From positions 620,001 to 684,000 of the forward strand of contig BCIG01000013.1 of the NCBI GenBank assembly GCA_001599915.1: a DNA stretch of 64,000 bases. The letters run 5' to 3'. The translations under genes and the position numbers were made by a program. Shown one piece after another: positions 48,234 through 58,764 of the stretch (position 1 is the stretch's first letter; every line of letters begins with the position of its first letter). The DNA is from Symbiotaphrina buchneri (taxonomy: Eukaryota; Ascomycota; Symbiotaphrinales; Symbiotaphrinaceae). The notes below the pieces were generated by a model, which was not told the origin of the DNA, searched no databases, and saw nothing but the letters and a program-made list of their open reading frames with translations.

Positions 48234-49169
48234 CTAAAGCTCCTTATGACCACCACCACCGCCATACCCATTTCTCATCCATCCCAACCCTCTTACCACC
48301 GCTCTCGCCCACCACAACCCACCCCCTAACCTCCTCGCCTCACTCTTCGCACTTGTATCAATGCCACTCGCCTCTGCCGGATCCTCCATCTGGTCCACAA
48401 ACGCAGTCCACAATCCCGAAAACTCATGATAATCAACCTCCGTCGTAACAAACAACCCCCCAATCCCCGCCTCTGCCGCCGCCTGCACAATCCCTCCCTG
48501 CTCCGCGCCNCCCCCCGCGAAACCATGGACAATAACACTCGTATTCCCCGCGCTTGCACTCCCGCCGCTCAGCGCCAAGATTTCCGCAAAAGTACTGCCA
48601 TTGTAAGCACTATACGCGTTCTCGAACTGCACCACGAGATCCGCCTGCCTCAGGTACGCCGCCGGGACGGGCACGCCCGGGTTGAACACCACGAAGGGCT
48701 GCGCCGCTTTCTTCGTCCGATTGCTGGCGTCACGACTGCAGTTGGCGAGAGCGCTGCGCGCGTACGCGCTGGCTTGCTGCATGTACCCCTCTTCTGCCGT
48801 GGACGAGCCCGCCTCGTCGAAGAACACCCCGTCGACGTGGATATCCGCGGCGGCGTACCCGGCCCAACCGGCGTAGTGATCGATGTCTGCGAAGACAGCG
48901 CTCAGCGCGCGCGTGCCGGTGGCGGTGGGCACGTAGCCGAGGGTACGGAAGTGTGCGGTTGTAAGGGAGTTTAGGCCGGAGAGGGCGGTGATGTAGTTCG
49001 TGTCAGGGTACGTGCTGGAGCCCGGGCCGGAGGAGGGGTTGATGATCAGCGTGTAGGTTAGTGTGCTGGTTGAGGTGGTGTTGAGGAGTGCGCTGGTGAG
49101 GGGGGACCAGGTGCTGGTGGTTGTGGGGTAGATGTAGAGTGGCAGGAGGAGGGTTGGGAAGGCGATCAT
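48234..49169 (-). CDS. Spherulation-specific family 4 (spherulin 4) protein
   Basis: A single 311-residue exon. It begins MIAFPTLLLPLYIYPTTTSTW, where LPLYIYP is the hallmark opening of the spherulin 4 family. INPSSGPG, LGYVPTATGTR, HVDGVFFDEAGS and FVVFNPG follow the family's TIM-barrel-like order, resembling glycoside-hydrolase-type barrels. These proteins are named from Physarum encystment and are common, uncharacterised proteins in moulds. One unresolved base (N at 48510) falls within a codon of the segment VHGFAG-x-GAEQGG and leaves one residue unknown. The sequence upstream of the chosen Met, containing a second N at 49205, is open but non-conserved. The C-terminus is Gly-rich. Confidence 0.88.
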   Translation of the reverse strand: MIAFPTLLLPLYIYPTTTSTWSPLTSALLNTTSTSTLTYTLIINPSSGPGSSTYPDTNYITALSGLNSLTTAHFRTLGYVPTATGTRALSAVFADIDHYAGWAGYAAADIHVDGVFFDEAGSSTAEEGYMQQASAYARSALANCSRDASNRTKKAAQPFVVFNPGVPVPAAYLRQADLVVQFENAYSAYNGSTFAEILALSGGSASAGNTSVIVHGFAGXGAEQGGIVQAAAEAGIGGLFVTTEVDYHEFSGLWTAFVDQMEDPAEASGIDTSAKSEARRLGGGLWWARAVVRGLGWMRNGYGGGGGHKEL

Positions 49170-49476
49170 GATGCAGGCAGGCGGAGGTGAGGGATGGCGG
49201 GGGGNGGGGGTCCCATTGGATTTCTTGTTGCAGAGAATGGAAGAGTTTGTCTCCCAAGAGCTGATTGAATTGGAATTTGCTGCTGATCTCACTATCATCA
49301 TCATCGGTTGTTAGATTGACATCTTTGGTCGACTAAGGGTCTTGCCGCATCCGGAGATGTTGGACTACGATCTAACCACATTCCCACTCGGGCACGGTCA
49401 TAACACAGCGAATTTTGGAAAGCGAACCCAAGAGACGACATCGACCCTTTGATAATAAATATCAATAATGTAAGGG
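49170..49476. other. Short intergenic region with one N
   Basis: It holds the spherulin promoter and the adenine deaminase 3' flank. The G-run with N at 49205 is an unresolved homopolymer. Confidence 0.6.
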
Positions 49477-50689
49477 CTAATAGTCTTCTCCTTGTGCCGT
49501 CTTCATGTAATTCTCCAACTTAGCTAACATCTCCACCTTCAAATTCGCAGGCGCCCAACAGATCTCAATCGCATTCCTCTGCATCCTCTCAAAATCCTCT
49601 TTCCCAAACCCACACATCTTTTCCACGAGCAGCAAGTTCTCCAGCACCCAATTATTACCCATATACGCCGGATCATCACTATTAATCGTAATCTTAATCC
49701 CCGCATCATACAGGAGCCTAACCTTCGGAAAGACTTCATCCGCCGGTTCATGCCTATAATACGCCCACGGGCAAATCGTCATGCCCAGATCCCTCTCTTT
49801 GATCAGCCGCACCAGCTCCGGATCGTCGGCGGCATTCAAGCCATGATCGAGGCGGTCGGCACCCGTGCCCGCGATGGCGCTGCACACTTGCCGGATATGA
49901 GCATGAGTGTCTTTTTGACCCACGTCGCAGTGGCACGTTAATTTGAAGCCGTCTGCTCGTGCGCGCAGGAATGTGTCTTCGAATAGCGATGGTGGCCGGT
50001 CGTACTCGTCGCTGTCGAGGCCGATGGCGTGGATGAATGGCCGGTACGCCAGTGCGGCGTCGTAGTGTTCCGCGGCTGATTCGGGGGACATGTCACGCAG
50101 GAAGCACATTGTCCATTGTGACGAGACCTGTGGCGATGGCAATGATCAGCTGCTGGCTTCAGAGCGAAAGCAACGCCAACAGACTCACCCCCAACTTCTC
50201 CTTCCCATCAACCTGCGCCCTCTGCAAGCCCTTCATGACCGTCTCCAACTCGACTCCTCGGCGCGTGTGCGCCTGCGGATCAAAGAACGGCTCCGCATAC
50301 AGAACATTCATCTTTGCACATTTCTCAAAATACGCCATAGCCAGCTCATAGAAATCCTGCTCTGTGCGCAGGACATCCATGCCGCCATAATAACTACCAA
50401 AGAACGTGGGGCGGCCGTCATCACCGTGCACCTTGATGCGGTGGTTGTATATCACGTCATAGCTGGCTTCCAGCTCTGCTAGTGTCTGGTATACTGTTGA
50501 CTTGTGCCCCAGCTCGATGCCGTTGCGCTGCGCCAGCTTCCAGCGCAGTTGGGGGGATAGTGTGCCCTCGATGTGCAGGTGCAGCTCGATCTTGGGAAGA
50601 CCCGAGAGGAAGGCGTTGGGTGTGCGCATCAGCGCTTGGGCCTGCGCGAGGTCGGCGGGGTCGATGTTGTTGCGTGCACGGCGGGCCAT
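49477..50689 (-). CDS. Adenine deaminase (adenosine/AMP deaminase superfamily)
   Basis: Two exons with intron 50128-50188 give 383 residues in frame. Zinc and catalytic motifs of the superfamily are in order: ELHLHIEGTLSP (HxH), TCHCDVGQKD (catalytic His region), RLDHGLNA, and NSDDPAYMGN (the two Asp residues). The SDDPAYMG form is typical of fungal adenine deaminases (yeast Aah1) rather than of adenosine deaminases. The enzyme converts adenine to hypoxanthine and ammonia in the purine salvage pathway, in cytosol or nucleus. It stands head to head with a purine-cytosine permease gene about 900 bp away, which supports a nucleobase substrate. A Met at 50689 (MARRARNN) gives the normal length. 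Confidence 0.92.
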
Positions 50690-51593
50690 GGCTGATTGCT
50701 TCTAATGGATAGCTGGAGATATCGCTGGAAGATGTGCTATGAGGAGGATAGCTGGATTGCTGTTTTGACTCCAGCAGCATCATCCCTCAGGGCAGCTTCA
50801 TTCTGAGGGTCTCTTCTCTATCCACCCTTACCCCTCCGACCCTTCCGCGTTTACGCCGATTCGCGGCACGACCGGGCCGCGCCCCAACCCTCAACTCCAA
50901 TTTGGCTCAACACTCAGCGCTAAAACCCACGCGATAAGCACATTTCAAGCAGCCAGCCGCCAGTCAAGGCCTCTGCATCGGCAAGGAACCTTAGTTTGGG
51001 GAGAGGCAGACACACTCGGCCGGCCCGGCCGACCTCTGAACAGCTGCTGCAAACCGATCCTATCATATCATGTCGCATCTCCGAGCGTGTTGCAACGACC
51101 CCCAATCTGCGGGGATTCTTATCTGTAGACCCTTGCCAGCTGCCCGCCTGGGTGTTAGAACGATGCATTGGCGGCAATGGCTAACAGTGTTAGTGGGGTC
51201 TAGCAAAACCTAAGATACGGGGTTGCCGACGGGAAAAGCGAGGGATGATATGTTGATGTGATTGTATTGGGTGCATGGGGGTAGTCGACTAGTCGTATGG
51301 CAGGGTCGTACCATAAACTTGGTATAGATACGTCCGTTATCTGCCCTGATCGCGACATTGTGGTTGCCGTTGCCGCTGTGGATAATAACCAGGTTCCGGC
51401 TTCCGGCTTCTCCTATTCATTAGGGGTCGTGGCTTCCAGACAGGCCATCTTGCCCATTATCAACTGCCGCTCCAACTTGGAATATCGCGACATCGGAACT
51501 CAGTCACGGGGACTGAACCTGCTTTTCCAACAAACCCAACAACCGCTGCCTCAACACCATCCAAGTTTCTCCATCCAGTGTATAACTCTCATC
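50690..51593. promoter_or_regulatory. Divergent adenine-deaminase/permease promoter with GATA sites
   Basis: Three HGATAR-type cores are visible: GATAAG at 50933-50938, CTTATC at 51118-51123 and TTATCT at 51337-51342. They fit control by an AreA-like nitrogen regulator. A perfect TCGG-N9-CCGA inverted pair lies at 51016-51032. The purine-pathway regulator UaY is known to prefer a six-base gap, so this is only suggestive. Confidence 0.4.
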
Positions 51594-53466
51594 ATGGACA
51601 TCGAAAAACAGTCGCCGACCCACACAGTCGACTCAAGCTCGAATTCGAATAGCCCGGAGAACAAGATTGGTCCCGAGGTCGTCGTTGGCCGCGACCATCT
51701 CGTCGACCCGAACGATGTCGGCGAAGTGCGTGTCATGCAAATTCGGCAGGGCAACGGTGTCCTCCGCTGGCTGCGTGATCTAGAGACGCGCATGGACAAG
51801 AAGCTGAAGTTCGAAGGCCAGGGGATTGAGCGTATACCTGAGGACCAGCGTCATTCGCCAGGGATTTTCAATGTACGTCCAATCTGCTTACGTGGAGATT
51901 CTGATGCCCTTTATATTATCCGGCATGGCAACAGGATAAGATGTGACAAGTGCTGACTCCGTGCATCTAGATCATCTTTCTGTGGTTTTCGATGATCTTC
52001 TCACCATCCATGATTCCCATGGGAATGCTCGGGCCAATCTTCGGTCTCTCCCTGTCCACCTTGATCATCATCTCTGTCTTCGCCGCTCTCCTTGGCTCGG
52101 CTCTTCCCTCCTTCACCGCCACCCTCTGCGCCCCAACGGGACTGCGGCAAATCGCTGTCTCGCGGTACGCATTCGGCATCTGGGGCGCGAAGCTATGCGG
52201 GTTACTGAACATCATCGTCAACTGCGGTTTCGGCGTCGTCAACTGCATCGTCGCAGGCCAGCTACTGGCGGCGGTGTCAGACGGGACGGTGCCTCTCGCT
52301 GTAGGCATCATCATCGTCAGCCTGCTGTCATTTGCCGTGTCTTTCTTCGGCTTCCAGGTACTCCACACGTACGAGCGCTATGCCTGGATCTTTGTATTCG
52401 TCCTACTATGCGTGCAGTATGGTGAGGCCGGAAAGTACTTCTCCGCGATACCGAGTTCGGTCACAGGGCTGGATTATTCGGGAAGCTGCTTGAGTTATTT
52501 CGCCATCATTTTCGGAGAGGCGACGGGCTGGTCGTCCATGTCTGGCGACTACTATGTGCATTATCCGCCCAAGACCAGCAAGTGGCTGATCTTCCTGTTT
52601 ACGGAGATTGGACTTACGGTGCCGACCGTCTTTGTATGCATCTTGGGAAACTGCTACGGAAGCATCATTATGGCTAAGTGAGTATCTGGTGGGTAACTGC
52701 GTTTCCGTGCTAATGATACCTTCAGCGACGACCTCAGCGCCATTTACGATGACGGCGGCATTGGTGCTCTCCTTCTCGCGACCCTGCATCCGTCCGGATT
52801 TGGCAAGTTCGTCTGCGTCATCTATGTCCTCTCATTTAGTATGTATTGCCTCCTGTTGTGCCACTCCTCCTAACGCCTCCCTATCCAGTCGCGAACACGC
52901 TCGCAATCATCTACTCCTCCGCGCTAAGCATCCAGCAATGGGGAACCCACTTCCACGCCGTGCCGCGCTTCATCTGGTGTGCCTTCCTCACAGCTATCAT
53001 CCTTGCACTGGCATGGGGCGGACGCGACGTCCTCGAGACCATCCTCAACAACTTCCTGTCCATCCTTGGCTACTGGACCGTGTGCTTCAGCACCATCTTG
53101 TTCGAGGAGCACTTCATCTTCCGCCGAGGAGCCAGCTGGAAGAAACTTGGTTACGACGTTACGGCCTGGCAGGACCAGAGTCGCATGCCGTGGGGCGTGG
53201 CGGGTGTCCTGGCTCTCTTGATTGGCATTGCAGGAAGCTTTTTGGGCATGGATCAGACTTGGGTGAGTCCGGTCTTGCCTTTGGCTATGCTGTTTTATAG
53301 CCATTATGTCTGGTGAAGGAAGCTGATGAGTGTCTAGTATGTCGGTGTCGTCTCGCGCAAGATCGGCTCTGCGGGAGGAGACTTGGGTGATTACTTCGCG
53401 TTCGTTTTCTGCGGGGTTACATTTCCGATACTGCGCACCCTGGAGCTCAAATACCGAGGCAGATAG
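51594..53466 (+). CDS. Purine-cytosine permease (NCS1/Fcy-like)
   Basis: Five exons (introns 51873-51970, 52678-52725, 52839-52888, 53263-53337) give 533 residues in frame. After a hydrophilic N-terminus (RIPEDQRHSPGIFN, which typically precedes helix 1 in Fcy proteins) come about 12 membrane segments. Family blocks include IIFLWFSMIFSPSMIPMGML, APTGLRQIAVSRYAFG, IFGEATGWSSMSGDYYVHYP and RRGASWKKLGYDVTAW. These carriers import adenine, guanine, hypoxanthine or cytosine with protons. Pairing with the adenine deaminase gene makes adenine a likely substrate. The C-terminus is short (RTLELKYRGR). No damage was seen. Confidence 0.93.
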
Positions 53467-53693
53467 ATGATGAGATCCTGATTGTAGTAGAGTCTGCGCA
53501 GTAGCCGGTGGGTGTCTGGCGGTTACAGGGCTGCTTTATATTCACCACAGCTCTACGAGACGCTTTTAACATATTGAGTGTTCAAGAGCATTGACCAACC
53601 TGGCGGTTGAACATCTGAACTCTACATTAATCCCCTACTGTCACCGTTCTTACCGCCGTCCATCATCACCACCTCCTTCCACACCTCCCCAGC

Positions 53694-55567
53694 TCAAACC
53701 ACATCCCTCGTCTTAACCACCTCTCCACTCCCCTTCCCCTCCTCGCCGACAATCTTCGACACAAACGGCTCCACACCCACAAGCTCCGTCACCGCCGGTT
53801 GCGGCTCATCGTCCGAGTGTGGCAGCACCTTGCAGAACGCCACGTATCCCGCGCCAACGACACTGCCGACCAGGATCATCCACGTGCTCAGGTACATGCT
53901 CTTGTACGTGATCTTCAGCCCGTCGAGCCGCCAGACGACAGCTGCGCCGGCGGATTGCAGCGATTTGTACCACCCGCTGTAGTGCGACAACCGGCGCGAG
54001 TTGTTGGATAGAGAGCCCATCAGCCAGTAGGCGTAGCTGGTTGTGTGGGTGAGCTTTTGGGGTGCGTATGATGGGGATGGGGCACTGGGGGAGTAACGTA
54101 CGCTTGGAACATGCCGTCGTACAATGACCATGCGATGTAGATGACAATGTAACGGGAGTAGCGCTTCGACTCGGTGCTGGCAAGTAGGTATCTCAGCAAG
54201 ATCCCACTTATAAATTCGTTGCATACTCACAGGTCAATCAGCGGGACAGGCACCACGCCACGCACCGCATCCTTGACAAACACCCAGCCCCCGCCCCAGA
54301 TAACAAGCGTGATGACGAGCAAGAAGACCAGGCCGAACCTAGCGCGGGCCATGCGGGTGAAGCGGCGCGGCTGGAAGTCGAGTGCCGAGCTCATGGTCCA
54401 GACGCCGACCATGTTTGCGAAGTTGGACCACAGACCGTTGAAGGACCGCGTGCGCAGCGTGAAGTTGGGCGCGTTGAAGTCGTTCTTCTGGTATGTGTAG
54501 AACCAGTTGCTGGCGATGAAGAAGGGGAAGAGTGTCATGATCCATTTGTCTTCGATGAGCACGTCGACGAGGCCTTTGATTTCGGATCTGCGGGGAAAAC
54601 GGATGATGTTAGTGATGTTTGGCTGTAGAAAGGGTTAGAGTGGAGTCGGTAGCTGCACCTACCTCCAGGTTGGCATCTCGGGCAGCACCACGTGCGTCCC
54701 ATCGGGCCGCACGACTTTGTCAGATGGTAGGAGAAAGAGCGGCATGAGGCAGCCGACGAGCATGATCACAATGAAGACCATGTACTAGAGAGATAAATCA
54801 GCGAAGTACAAGGAAAGAGGATTGAGGCACCCACGGTTCCATCGGACAAAGTTCCAGCCTTGGAGTTCCAATTCATGCAAATTGGAATAATCGACCCCAG
54901 AACGCCGCCCATCTGAAACAATGTCCAAAACAAGGAGAATGCTGTTCCCTTTTGCGTCTCTGTCGGATACGACATGGTCACGGCACCTTGAGCTGTCCAT
55001 AACTGTTGACAACGATACTTAGCTCTGATTACACTTTGGAAAATAGGTAGGATGATTTGTACCATAGCAGCTGACAACCCCTCGATACAACCTGCTACAA
55101 CGATAAACGCTGTAGCCTTGTCCCCGAGGTGTTTAGTTGCAAAGTACGCCGCTGACAACATGGCATATCCGAAACCACCGAACATCAAACACACTCGAAT
55201 TCCGAGACGATTGTAGATTGTGCCGGCAAAGAAAGCCAAAGCGGCAAACGCTGGATACTCGTTCAACACCAATTTCCTATGGCCGACGACTCCAAGCTGA
55301 CTTACTGGAGTATACAGCCACGTTCGCATTCGTGCTTTGGTACGTGTTCAACAGACCTCCACCTCCTGCTCCTCCCAGTGCGCTTGACATGCCTCTGCCA
55401 CAGCTTGTTAGGACGAGGAAGCAAAGATAGGCAGTATGTTCGGAGGCTTACACAGTGCAGAACGCAACGAATCCGACGAGCGCAACCTGCACCATCGGTG
55501 TGCGGTAGTATGGCAGCCGCACTCCATGGTAGAGAAAGTCACGGTTGGCCACGTATTCTGGATTCAT
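53694..55567 (-). CDS. UNC93-like major facilitator protein
   Basis: Eight exons (introns 55395-55451, 55251-55305, 55003-55062, 54785-54834, 54588-54662, 54177-54230, 54037-54101) sum to 485 residues in frame. The N-terminus RTPMVQVALVGFVAF, the glycine-rich GMSSALGGAGGGG, LWTAQGAVTMSYPTETQKG and FNAPNFTLRTRSFNGLWSN are all typical of the fungal UNC93/DUF895 family. About 11-12 membrane segments are present, with an acidic, Val/Glu-rich cytosolic tail. Function in fungi is not established; distant animal relatives traffic receptors or modulate channels. The third intron is 60 nt with no stop, so unspliced reading continues in frame. A decayed partial copy lies about 3 kb away at 58042-58290. 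Confidence 0.9.
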
Positions 55568-56259
55568 ATTGAATTGCACAGCAGTTATTGCAAGTCTAAA
55601 GGACTACGGATTTCATCCTCCTTGGTCGGGGTGCAAGTGATCTTTTATCATTTCCTTATCTCTCCTCGACCTGCATACCATGTCGATCGATCACTCTCGG
55701 GCGCCGAAAACCATCCCGGCCGTCTCTCAGTTCCCAAAAACGGCTCAAGGGGTCGGATCTTGCCCGCTTCATCAGTGCATCAGGAAATCGCTTATCGGCG
55801 GGTGCGGACAAGGTTGTGGCTAAACGTCCCGTACTGTAACGTTGCTTGCTGATTAGAGTTGGTCCGGCGCCGCTGGGCATACCCCGCTCCACCTCGATCC
55901 TGTCCTATCAGATGTGCCAGATGCTGAGATCATCCCATCCCTTGGGTGCTCGGCGTGAGATAAGAGCCTTATCTTACGTGGATTGCGTCCCCTTTTCGTT
56001 CGTTGCATACGCATGCTTTTGGACGGACGATATCCCTGGTCAATTTTGAGGATAACAAGATTGGTGTTGGCCGTGGTCCGAGATCGATAAGGTCACCGCA
56101 ATCGGGCCGATTGTACATCCAGGACATCCCTACAGGGGCATAATCATCTCGGTCGATACAGCCCACGGCCGTTATCAATCTACAGCAGCAATAATTGCAT
56201 CCTTGAACGTGTCTCTCTCCCGAAAGCCCGACCGTCATCGGTCACAACCATTAGGCATC
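55568..56259. other. Intergenic between divergent UNC93-like and DUF1479 genes
   Basis: Shared 5' region with nothing specific recognised. Confidence 0.5.
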
Positions 56260-57808
56260 ATGGCAGCCGTTGACTCCCTCCCTCCACGTTCCTCTTTTGA
56301 CTCGACCACCAGCTCCCTCGCCAGCAGTAAGATCAAAGCACGACTGCAGAAGGCCGTCAGCAAGCAGGTATGGGCGGACAATGGCGGAGCAAAACCAAAA
56401 CCCTTAGACAAGCGGTTTATCGAGGTCAAGACAAGGCTCATTAAACCGGAGTTCTATGATGCTGTGCAAGAAAGCTGGTTGCGCTTGATCAAGGCTTTGG
56501 AGGAAAAGGCCGAGGTGATAGAGAATGCTGGACCGGATGTAAGCTGTCAAATGTTATTCTCGGCGGTCGAGAGACAGGTCTGACTCTTTAAGTACATCCC
56601 AGTCGTGGACTTCTCGACCATCGGCCCGGATGGCAGATTCCCTCCAGACATTGCATCGCTCATCAAAGAGCGCGGATGCTGCGCCGTCACAAACGTCGTC
56701 TCCGCCACACAAGCCCTCGAATGGAAACAACAAATGCTCTCCTACGTGCAGCGGCACCCGGACATCAAAGGCTCTCCAGCCCACGACCCCGTCACATGGA
56801 AAGTCTACTGGTCGCCTCCGCAAGTCCACGCACGCAGCCACCCAGCCATGATCAAATGCCAAACCGCCATGAGCCAGCTCTATACCGCCGGCGAAGACGT
56901 CGATGTTGATCTTACCAGCCAGGCCATGTACGCGGACCGCTTTCGACTTCGGCGCCCCGGCGTGGCGCATAGCTTGCCGCCGCATTTGGATAATGGCTCC
57001 ATTGAGCGCTGGGAGGATGAGGAGTATAGTGAGGTCTTTCGAGCGATTTGGGAAGGCAGATGGGAGGAATATGATGCGTGGGATATCACCCACCGTGCTG
57101 ATGCAGTCATTGATCTCTATGGTGGACCGGGTGCTTGTTCGGGATTTAGGAGTATTCAAGGTTCGTGGGAAAGTCTCGATGGAAGAAGGAGTCATGCGCT
57201 GATGAACCCAATCAGGTTGGCTCTCACTTTCAAACAACGGCCCAAGAAAAGGCACATTGCAGCTGCTGCCCGATATCCGGCTGTCCACAGCCTACGTCCT
57301 GCTGCGGCCTTTCTTCGACGACAATAACCGGCTCGACATGAACAGCACGTACTTCTACGGCGCCGATCCGGGCATGGGCCAAGTGGTAACGCCCGCCTGG
57401 CATCCACACCTCCTATTACATAAAACCTTCGTCTCCGTCCCCAAAATCGCCCCAGGCACTTACGTCTTCTGGCATTGCGACATGGTGCATAAAGTCGAAG
57501 AAGAACATTCGGGCACTGAGGACTCGTCTGTCGCGTATATTCCCGTCGTTCCACTTTGTAGATATAATATTGGGAATTTGGTTGAGCAGAGAAAGGCGTT
57601 TTTGCAGGGCGTCCCGCCGCCGGATATGCCCCCAGGTGAAGGTGAAGGGGTGGAAAAGGACCATCAGGATAGAGGAGCACCGAGGGATGTGTTGAGTTTG
57701 GAGGGGAAGAGGATGTTGGGGTTGGAGCCCTTTGACGTGGAAGAGGCAGGGCTGACGAGGGGCCAGAGACGGATGAGGCAGCTGACAAATGAGGAACTGG
57801 GCTTCTGA
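56260..57808 (+). CDS. DUF1479 protein (YbiU-like, 2-oxoglutarate/Fe(II) oxygenase fold)
   Basis: Three exons (introns 56539-56592 and 57161-57215) give 479 residues. Splicing the second intron (donor GTTCGT, branch CTGAT) yields the family run GWLSLSNNGPRKGTLQLLPD. Signatures include PVVDFSTIGPDGRFP, KERGCCAVTNVVSATQALEW, PPHLDNGSIERWED (a candidate HxD iron ligand pair) and YVFWHCDMVHKVEEEH (a candidate distal His). The fold belongs to the cupin-like Fe(II)/2-oxoglutarate oxygenases; the substrate is unknown, although bacterial YbiU relatives exist. Such genes are common singletons in moulds. The frame is intact. Confidence 0.88.
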
Positions 57809-58041
57809 GACGGTCTTTCAGTACGTCTGTAGTGAATTGAAAGCGGGCTTTAGACGCTGTAAAATAGTTCAAGTATGATAAGTCCGGCGCCTGTGCATCC
57901 AATATGAGGAAGGACAAGTCTGATGCACACTCCTGGGACATTCGCATAAACTTCACAGATTTATATTTTTTTTCCGGAAGCTGAACATGTACAAGATCTC
58001 TGTCTTCAAATTGCTGAAAATCTGAATTAGTGTGAGGTCAA
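57809..58041. other. Intergenic, 3' flank of DUF1479 gene
   Basis: AT-rich sequence with no gene, adjoining the UNC93 relic. Confidence 0.4.
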
Positions 58042-58290
58042 GTTGGATACACCATGGTCACGGTGTCTTACGCTATCCCTAACTTTTGTCAACGTACTTT
58101 AATTTGATTAAACCCTAGAAAGAAAAGTTATAAGATGATCCTTACCATAGCAGCTGATAACCCTTTGATACAAATCGTTACAACGATAAATGCTGTAGCC
58201 TTGTCCCTGAGGTCCTCCATTGTAAAGTACACCGTCAACAACATGTCATAAGCCACCGAATATCACGCACACCCGTATTTCCATTATGTC
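58042..58290 (-). pseudogene. Decayed partial duplicate of the UNC93-like gene
   Basis: This 250-bp stretch aligns without large gaps to 54962-55215, covering the third intron and adjoining exons of the UNC93-like gene. Shared strings include CTGTAGCCTTGTCC and ACCATAGCAGCTGA. Many differences on the plus strand are C-to-T (for example GACAACCCCTCGAT against GATAACCCTTTGAT, ACGCTG against ATGCTG). The copy has no usable frame. The bias is what repeat-induced point mutation would leave, though only one strand of a short piece has been compared by eye. Confidence 0.8.
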
Positions 58291-58764
58291 CAAGCAGGGA
58301 TTTGTTGGGTTGTTACAGCGTATTTGAGAAATAATTTTCACATGGAAACAATAAGAATGAGAAAGATTTTCTGCAGCTGTTGCCTGGTGTTTACCAGGAT
58401 TCTTCGCTCACCATGCAACGCTCATTGGCCAGTCGCCCATCACGTGTATTAGGGTCGCTTCCATATCGCGACGTCAAACCAACTGTCAAACTTACGCGCC
58501 CGCCTTCATCCCTGAGCATCCAAGGCCAATCGCAGCCACATGGCCGCAACAACTGCATCTGATGGACCCGATGAGGTTCTATGAGCGCTTCCTAAGCCCA
58601 TCCCCCTGAGGCGTAAATGGTTGGTGCTCCGTGTCCCAGCGCGAACAGCTATCTAGGCAACAACTTGTCTGACTCTCCTGACACGTAGGTTGCTGCAGGG
58701 CAAGTGGCACGCTGGAGCAATGGGACCCACTGGCTCAGCGAGAAAAGGTAACGTGTTGGATGGC
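58291..58764. other. Intergenic, upstream of DUF7924 gene
   Basis: No recognisable gene; likely promoter of the DUF7924-family gene. Confidence 0.4.

Noticed and set aside
51016-51032. TCGG-N9-CCGA palindrome as a UaY site
   Set aside because: The known UaY preference is a six-base gap, so the assignment is not supported. It is kept only as a note in the promoter entry.
57161-57260. Apparent frame change in the DUF1479 gene
   Set aside because: Intron 57161-57215 gives a perfect family sequence across the junction.
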